DNA of 64,000 nucleotides from Lytechinus pictus (lineage: Eukaryota; Echinodermata; Echinoidea; Temnopleuroida; Toxopneustidae), in the NCBI RefSeq assembly GCF_037042905.1, contig NC_087261.1:14768217-14832216 (forward strand). Reading direction: 5' to 3'. The notes under the pieces are model-generated. The model was not told where the DNA came from and did no database searches. It saw only the letters and a program-made list of their open reading frames with translations. Positions 59,801 through 64,000 of the stretch are shown here, in pieces. The stretch's first letter is position 1; the number at the start of each line of letters is the position of its first letter. The translations under genes and the position numbers were made by a program.

Positions 59801-62040
59801 GATTTCTGCAACTTTGTTGATATACAAATTAACAAAGAAAATGCAATACATAGAGTACGCAACAAAATATCTTACAATCAAAACAATGAACAAATTTATA
59901 TTTTCAACACATCGACTTAATATTAATAAGGTTGTAGGGGGTCACTATAATTATATAAGCTTAGCTTGACTGCGTAGCAATTAAGGGAAACATTTACAAA
60001 TTATATACTATCTTATCAAATGCTAGAGTGCTGGTGCATAATGGGGGGGGGGGGGCTGAGGAGGGATCAAGCGCTTGGTCTCGTGTTATTTTTTTTTCCT
60101 GTTTTGGAAAGTAGGTGTTTCAGTTGACAAAGACAACGAACACGTTTTCATTTAATTCAGTGAATATTTATTCGGTATCAATTTTTAATACAACTTTTTT
60201 TTAAGGTATTAAACATTTGCTAAGAAACATAAGGTTAATACTTATCCTCCAGATATTCCCTTAAGTACACAAATTAAGATAGATTGACCACCATGCTATT
60301 TCCCCAACATAAATAAAATATTCCGATTAATCTATGATAGGGTATATGCATCAAGACTACTTCCAAATGGAATGGGTGTTTTTAGGGGGCATTTTTGGCC
60401 AATTCATAAAACCCATTCAAGGATCAGTGAATCCAAATCGGGCTTAGTTACAGTATTAAAGGTTTTCAATTAAAAATAAAACAGTTCAATAGCTCAGAAA
60501 CTGTTCGACATTTTTAATCCTTTGAGATACAAGAGAATAATGGCTGTTTTCGACTCGCCATACTGCGCCGTGGGAGAAATGTGACTGCAGCATAACTACT
60601 GTATATAAACCTCGTAATCAACTCTGTTATGACCCCTCCCCCTAATATCATAAAATCCACCAATAAAAATCAGAGTTATGAATGTTTAAATATTTAAGTT
60701 TGTGACATCATGCGAGGAACTTTGGAACTTTCCCATTACCATGTAATATAAATTCCAAATTTTAATGAAATAAGATTAATACAATTATCTTCTTGATAAG
60801 GGGGTATTTAAATGGTTTAAATGATAATGTGCGTTGATATATTCATTGCACATATTCACTTTCAATTTTTGAGAAAAATTGCGTTTGGGAATTTATATCA
60901 CATCATAATATATGGAGGAGCTGCCCATCTGTGATATCACAAAATCCAAACTTAAATACCTCCATCATTCTTCACGGATTTCTATTAAATCTTCTTTAAT
61001 ATGTTTTGTATCTTTATCAAAATCAACTTCTTATCAGAAAGAACTTCCCGAATGTATCTGGACCGCATTAGCTGGAAACTGCAATATATCACATTGCTTC
61101 CTTCCTTGTTCCGTAATCGTTTATTTTGGGTCTTGAGCTCAACTATAGCACTAAGCATTTCCCCTGTTGTTTGCTGTAGTATTTTCCTCGTAGATTGCAA
61201 AGTACGGCAGCCCATTTTCAGCTACATCTATAATTGTTGCTTAGCACTATAATCTTCCATGGAGCCAGTATTATAATGGGTAAGAATAATATAACGAAGC
61301 ATCACACACACAAAATTATGCATTACAAGTAACAACTCATCCAATATAAACAAACAAAACAAAGAGAAGAGTTTGGGTCAATGATCAATATGCTTTGATG
61401 TCACTTCATATACTGATTTTTTTTTTACGGATTGGTAAGAAAGCATGAATGCTTGTAAGCAAATAACCAGAGGACCGACGGCTTAAGGTCCTCTCCAAAG
61501 GACCTGGTAATGAGGATTTAAATGCCTTATCAAGTGTGACCTATTCAACCAGCTTGCCTAATGCAGATAAACTGAACACTGTCAGTGTCAGAACTGAACA
61601 CACACCTCGATCTCAATCTCTCCATCTTCATTCCTCCCCTCCCTCTCTCATCCTCGCTCCCCCCCCCCCCTCACACACACACACACACGATTTGGAATAC
61701 AAAATGTACATCAAGCCATATCATAACATACGTGTGAATATCGAATGTTTCACACTTCAATTCCATTTTACATCTTTATCATCATAAACATAAACCAGAC
61801 GACACACGATCAATGAATAGCACAATAGGGTTCGCTCAACGATCAGCTGTTCACTCGTGCCAGGAGTGGGTGTGTTGAGATTTCAGGAAAGGAAAGTATG
61901 GAAACAATGTTCACAGACAGCAAACAAGCCAGACTTGTCATCGTATTCTACACACATATATTTCAAGCTGGTTGAAACACTAGCCATTCATAAGCTGTCA
62001 AACTGTATGAGAAATGCTAACTTACCGTTTGGGATGCCAT
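47539..62040 (-). CDS. Annexin (12 coding exons, 318 aa)
   Basis: Minus-strand join of 62026-62040, 56310-56385, 54074-54168, 53015-53128, 52728-52784, 51679-51712, 50982-51067, 50086-50154, 49438-49539, 48879-48954, 48157-48269 and 47539-47658; all GT-AG, all phases consistent, total 957 nt. Four annexin repeats are complete. Each carries a type II calcium loop: GLGTDE (29-34), GAGTDE (101-106), QLGTDE (187-192), GLGTDE (262-267), and each has the downstream acidic cap (KSE, KGE, KSE, KSE followed by x-SG). The protein should bind acidic phospholipid membranes in a calcium-dependent way in the cytosol. The N-terminal head is very short (MASQTPTVVPFPHF), as in A4/A5-like annexins; there is no S100-binding extension. 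In repeat III the Trp of vertebrate A5 (KWGTDE) is Leu (QLGTDE). The orthology group within invertebrate annexins is not resolved. Confidence 0.93.
48157..48269 (-). CDS. Annexin exon 11 (residues 242-279)
   Basis: PLEYYVKKLNKAMKGLGTDE: start of repeat IV with calcium loop; ends IFVMRCE. Confidence 0.93.
48879..48954 (-). CDS. Annexin exon 10 (residues 217-241)
   Basis: LTSKSIEDAIKSEMSGNVET: end of repeat III with cap Glu. Confidence 0.92.
49096..49215 (+). mobile_element. tRNA-derived SINE family 2, copy 1
   Basis: tRNA-like head GATAGCTCAGAGCGGG with B box GGTTCGATTCC (49149-49159), then body CTCTGGTTGTTTACAAGCAT ... TGCTTTCTCAGCAA shared with the antisense copy at 61425-61520. Confidence 0.7.
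49438..49539 (-). CDS. Annexin exon 9 (residues 183-216)
   Basis: AGAGQLGTDESEFQRIIVGR: calcium loop of repeat III with Leu where vertebrate A5 has Trp; ends QVFAAYGS. Confidence 0.93.
49754..49980 (+). mobile_element. tRNA-derived SINE, second copy of the 42519 family
   Basis: GCGGTCTAGTGGTTCTGG head, B-box-like GGTTCGAATAT, body CTACCGGCAGGAAGG and CACCTTGAGCACCTAA collinear with 42519-42775. Confidence 0.75.
50086..50154 (-). CDS. Annexin exon 8 (residues 160-182)
   Basis: GARDEAASCDPTKVQADAKA and LYD: linker between the two annexin halves and the start of repeat III. Confidence 0.92.
50393..50531 (+). repeat. ATTG tetranucleotide tract
   Basis: (ATTG)n with TTGG and GAGT variants, in an annexin intron. 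Confidence 0.85.
50982..51067 (-). CDS. Annexin exon 7 (residues 131-159)
   Basis: GGFGSKDLEKDLKGETSGDL and KRLLVGLSV: end of repeat II. Donor GTATGT. Confidence 0.92.
51679..51712 (-). CDS. Annexin exon 6 (34-nt exon, residues 120-130)
   Basis: EIAAIKEAYKK: helix C of repeat II. Donor GTAAGA, phase 1. Confidence 0.9.
51840..52200. mobile_element. CACACTGTG dyad array element, copy 2
   Basis: Begins AAAGAACACAATGTCACACTG and ends CTGTGTTCTTCC, inverted termini. Body of CACACTGTG/CACAGTGTG dyads homologous to 27396-28090, in an annexin intron. Confidence 0.65.
52728..52784 (-). CDS. Annexin exon 5 (residues 101-119)
   Basis: GAGTDEDAILEILCARNNA: calcium loop and helix B of repeat II. Confidence 0.93.
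53015..53128 (-). CDS. Annexin exon 4 (residues 63-100)
   Basis: DLLDDLKSELSGDFEDVMLG: helices D-E of repeat I with the calcium cap Glu, then the start of repeat II (YDARCLKKAMK). Confidence 0.93.
53578..53943 (+). repeat. CAT/CAC trinucleotide array
   Basis: About 365 bp of (CAT/CAC)n, the longest such tract, in the annexin intron between exons 3 and 4. Spurious poly-His, poly-Asp and poly-Met frames arise from it. Confidence 0.92.
54074..54168 (-). CDS. Annexin exon 3 (residues 31-62)
   Basis: GTDEKAIINILCYRTNAQRQ and following: helices B-C of repeat I. Confidence 0.93.
55130..55402 (+). mobile_element. CAGTGGCGTA-type repeat, copy 3
   Basis: Starts CCAGTTGGGGGCGC and ends near TATGCCACTAATC. 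Shares the purine-rich block, ATGTCAAAATCTATCAC and TTGCCCGATACGCCATGTCT with the other copies. Confidence 0.55.
55957..56118. repeat. Fold-back element with arms of about 50 bp
   Basis: Left arm CCTCAGTCACATAATTCCCC ... GGCGAGTCGAAAACAGC and right arm GCTGTTTTCGACTCGCC ... GGGGAAAAGTGACTGAGG are inverses around an AT-rich loop of about 60 bp. A solitary arm lies at 60543-60590. Confidence 0.7.
56310..56385 (-). CDS. Annexin exon 2 (residues 6-30)
   Basis: PTVVPFPHFDKDVDAQGLRK and AMKGL: the end of the head and helix A of repeat I. The donor splits the Gly of GTDE. Confidence 0.93.
60543..60590 (+). repeat. Solitary fold-back arm
   Basis: GCTGTTTTCGACTCGCCATA ... GAGAAATGTGACTG matches the right arm of the element at 55957-56118. 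Confidence 0.5.
60985..61215 (-). CDS. Possible small ORF nested in annexin intron 1, unrecognised
   Basis: 76-codon minus-strand frame starting ATG at 61215. The first half looks like a coiled coil (STRKILQQTTGEMLSAIVEL, KTQNKRLRN); the second half is Lys/Ile-rich. It is not a simple repeat. It could be an exon of a nested gene, a transposon-derived remnant or a chance frame. No partner exon or promoter was recognised. Confidence 0.2.
   Translation of the reverse strand: MGCRTLQSTRKILQQTTGEMLSAIVELKTQNKRLRNKEGSNVIYCSFQLMRSRYIREVLSDKKLILIKIQNILKKI
61425..61520 (-). mobile_element. tRNA-derived SINE family 2, antisense fragment
   Basis: The reverse complement reads GACCTTAAGCCGTCGGTCCT ... 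CTGGTTATTTGCTTACAAGC ... CATGCTTTCTTACCAA, the 3' body of the SINE at 49096-49215. Confidence 0.65.
62026..62040 (-). CDS. Annexin exon 1 (residues 1-5)
   Basis: ATG with AAAG before it, encoding MASQT, then donor GTAAGT in phase 0. A 5-residue first coding exon is usual for annexin genes. Confidence 0.8.
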
Positions 62041-62436
62041 CTTTGTGTTAAATCTGATACTTTTAGCTCAAAATGTTGAAAGAATGTACGCGGAAGCAGA
62101 TGACTTACTACACAGTGGACGTAGGAAGCACAGAGTGAATGATGAAGTACACTGTACAAATTCACTGGGCATGATTGTTATTGCCAGTCGAATAGTGGGA
62201 TGGGCCGATTGACTGCTAGTCTCGTGGTTCCAGACGCTGTCTCCACGTCTATAGACCAGCTCGGAGTTACCTCATCATGCTCATGGGCAATTTTAGTCCA
62301 ATGACCTTTCATTTCTTTCATTGTGATAGGCAGATTATGTGAGCAGAAAAACACACCAATAAACACTGTTTGGAGGTATTTGTTGCTTCTTCTTTTAATG
62401 CATTATAGCATGTTGCTATATGGCGATACTTGGCCA
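62041..62436. other. Likely annexin promoter and 5' UTR region
   Basis: CpG-bearing, GC-richer sequence at about 62180-62290 directly upstream of the annexin start. A minus-strand GATGAG/GTAACT at about 62260 could be the donor of an untranslated first exon. No TATA box was identified. Confidence 0.35.
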
Positions 62437-63811
62437 CAGGCGCGTAGCCAGGGGGGGCGGTGGGGGCGGTCGCCCCCCCAAAACGTCCCCAAAAAGAAGA
62501 AAAAAAAAAGAAGGGAAAAAAGAGGGGAGAAAAGGAAAAGGGAAGGGAGGAAAGGGAAGAAAGGTAGCTTTGTGTTTTTTTTTTCTTTTTATTCTTTATT
62601 TTTTTTTCTCAAAAGAGAAACTCCTTCTCTCTTGCTCTAAATTTATATATGAATTTTGCTTCCGCGCGGTGCGCGGTTAAATGATAATATTGAAGTTCTC
62701 CATTGTTTCCCCCACCCTTTCTCTAACCCTGTTTTTCCACCTCAGCTATATGTGTTTCTTGCCAGTTAAAGTTCAAATGTATACATTAGGGCATATAATT
62801 AGAGTAAGGTTAGGCCGAAGTATATGAAGTTATCTTTTTTTTTTATTGATTGCGCAACTTCTGGACGGGTCGGCCCTGGGCGGGTAAAATCTTTATATCA
62901 ATTTCTGCCGTCACCTCCATCAAGTCAACTTCTCCTGCTTTTCAGCTCATTACTAAACAACCATAATTTTGGGGCAAACAGGTTCCTAATTTAGAAAGAG
63001 GAAGGTATAAAATTCGTGTCGTATTAGATAAAAAAGTACAATATTTATTATCAAATTTCCATGCACATTCATCTCCTGTCCTGTTTTGCGCACTCAGTTT
63101 GAAATTTTGAATGACACTTAGGGTTCTTTATAATTCAAAATGAAGCGCTTTAGGATAAGTCAAAGAAATTAGGCATCCTTTTTTATATAATTTCAATGAA
63201 TCACAGAAGTTTCAACTTTTTGCGCACTATTTTCCTTGTAATGAAGTTCAATAATCTTAGAAAATCAATCGAATTAGACCCGCGGGGAGGAATATCTTCC
63301 TCCCGGCATATACACTTCTTCTCCTCTGTTTTGCGAGTTATGCACTGTCGCTAAATTGTTTGTAATCAAATCTGATCTTTCCAAGGGAAGTATTCAATAT
63401 ATCTTTGAAAATACCCTTTTATCGGGACCCTTTTCATGGCAGAAAAAAATTTAAAAAACGCTTTAGCTTCCGCACTTCGCGCGGGGTTATTATTTTAATT
63501 TCCTCCATTGTATTCCCTTTTTATGCGTTCGCTCACAATCACTTTTGAAAACAAGGTTCATGAAAAAAAGGTTCAAAATCACAATATTGTCAACTTAATT
63601 GGAGGTGATATAGGTACTAGAGACAAGAGAGACGGCTCCTTTTCATTTTAATTTATGAAACACCAAAAGCTTCGCGCTTCGCGCGGGAAGGAGAAACTCC
63701 CCCTCCCTGCACCCACCCCCTAGGGAGCGCGCTTCGCGCGCTCTGTAAGTGTTGGCACGCTTCACGTGCGATTACCGCCCCCTCCAAAATGAAATCCTGG
63801 CTACGCGGTTG
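62437..63811. mobile_element. hAT-like non-autonomous element (1375 bp) with 8-bp target duplication
   Basis: Left end CAGGCGCGTAGCCAGG, right end CCTGGCTACGCGGTTG (the inverse reads CAACCGCGTAGCCAGG), flanked on both sides by the identical octamer CTTGGCCA (62429-62436 and 63812-63819). An 8-bp duplication and CA-starting ends fit the hAT superfamily. The interior is a purine-rich block plus several CTTCGCGCGG-like islands; no transposase frame. Confidence 0.75.
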
Positions 63812-63819
63812 CTTGGCCA

Positions 63820-64000
63820 ACTGGGAAATACCACTCGCTAATGGATGCATTAATGTTTTTTGTGGATCTAATGAAAAATAAAATTCAAAAGAATATATGA
63901 CAAATCAAGACATCAAAGTTGGTACTTATCTCATTGAATATTAAACCACCATGTCACTTAGGGACTGACCTCTTTATGATCTTTCGCACATGTTGTTGTT
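63820..64000. other. Right edge, nothing identified
   Basis: AT-rich sequence after the hAT-like element; no feature could be supported. Confidence 0.5.

Larger units (their letters stand above)
56386..62025. other. Annexin intron 1
   Basis: 5.6 kb, AT-rich. Contains the solitary fold-back arm at 60543-60590, a possible small ORF at 60985-61215, an antisense SINE fragment at 61425-61520, homopolymer tracts (poly-A near 58750, poly-G near 60043) and a CA run near 61672. No annexin exon missed, since the phases join directly. Confidence 0.55.

Noticed and set aside
1440-62480. Many G and C homopolymers of nine or more as a coordinated regulatory code
   Set aside because: Both strands are represented and many lie inside repeat copies; several may also be assembly artefacts.
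1-64000. CRISPR arrays, operons, phage or bacterial systems
   Set aside because: Short interspersed dyad arrays (27.4-28.1 kb and 51.8-52.2 kb) are degenerate repeats without unique spacers; gene structure is plainly eukaryotic.

Overview
The window is animal nuclear DNA. It has long AT-rich introns with GT-AG splice sites, short phase-matched exons, tRNA-derived SINEs and many small inverted-repeat transposons. The gene content, repeat style and homopolymer-rich AT background suggest a marine deuterostome, most likely an echinoderm such as a sea urchin; this is an inference, not a measurement. No bacterial, organellar, rRNA, tRNA-gene or CRISPR feature was found.

Three protein-coding genes could be assembled exon by exon, with splice phases agreeing throughout. 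(1) Plus strand, 2499-10951: a 6-exon, 511-residue SLC16/monocarboxylate-transporter-like MFS protein, with a TATA box, a palindromic CRE and tandem E-boxes upstream. (2) Minus strand, 44250 down to 17274: a 26-exon, 1282-residue single-pass receptor with signal peptide, five thrombospondin type 1 repeats, a membrane helix, about 600 residues of low-complexity and repeat-rich cytoplasmic linker, and a tyrosine-kinase domain that has lost both catalytic aspartates (HRD is HGE, DFG is NTH) while keeping the beta3 lysine, the C-helix glutamate and the C-lobe. It ends in a YxxM-type tail. (3) Minus strand, 62040 down to 47539: a 12-exon, 318-residue annexin with four repeats and four GxGTDE calcium loops.

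Layout: 1-2084 upstream flank; 2085-11365 transporter; 11366-17089 intergenic with an Asp-codon repeat and an AGGTCA half-site cluster; 17090-44250 receptor pseudokinase, convergent with the transporter; 44251-47538 intergenic with a CAT array and a MITE; 47539-62040 annexin, tandem with the receptor; 62041-64000 upstream flank holding a hAT-like element with a perfect 8-bp target duplication. The introns hold a Tc1/mariner-like 962-bp element, several MITE and fold-back families present in two or more copies, SINEs, and long simple-sequence tracts.

The most interesting locus is the receptor pseudokinase. It combines a TSP1 ectodomain, an apparently dead kinase, and a juxtamembrane array of about ten copies of an 11-residue motif (consensus like [11 protein letters not shown]) that I do not recognise. 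Together these suggest a scaffold or co-receptor rather than an enzyme. Nothing indicates that the three genes act in one pathway; they look like ordinary neighbours.
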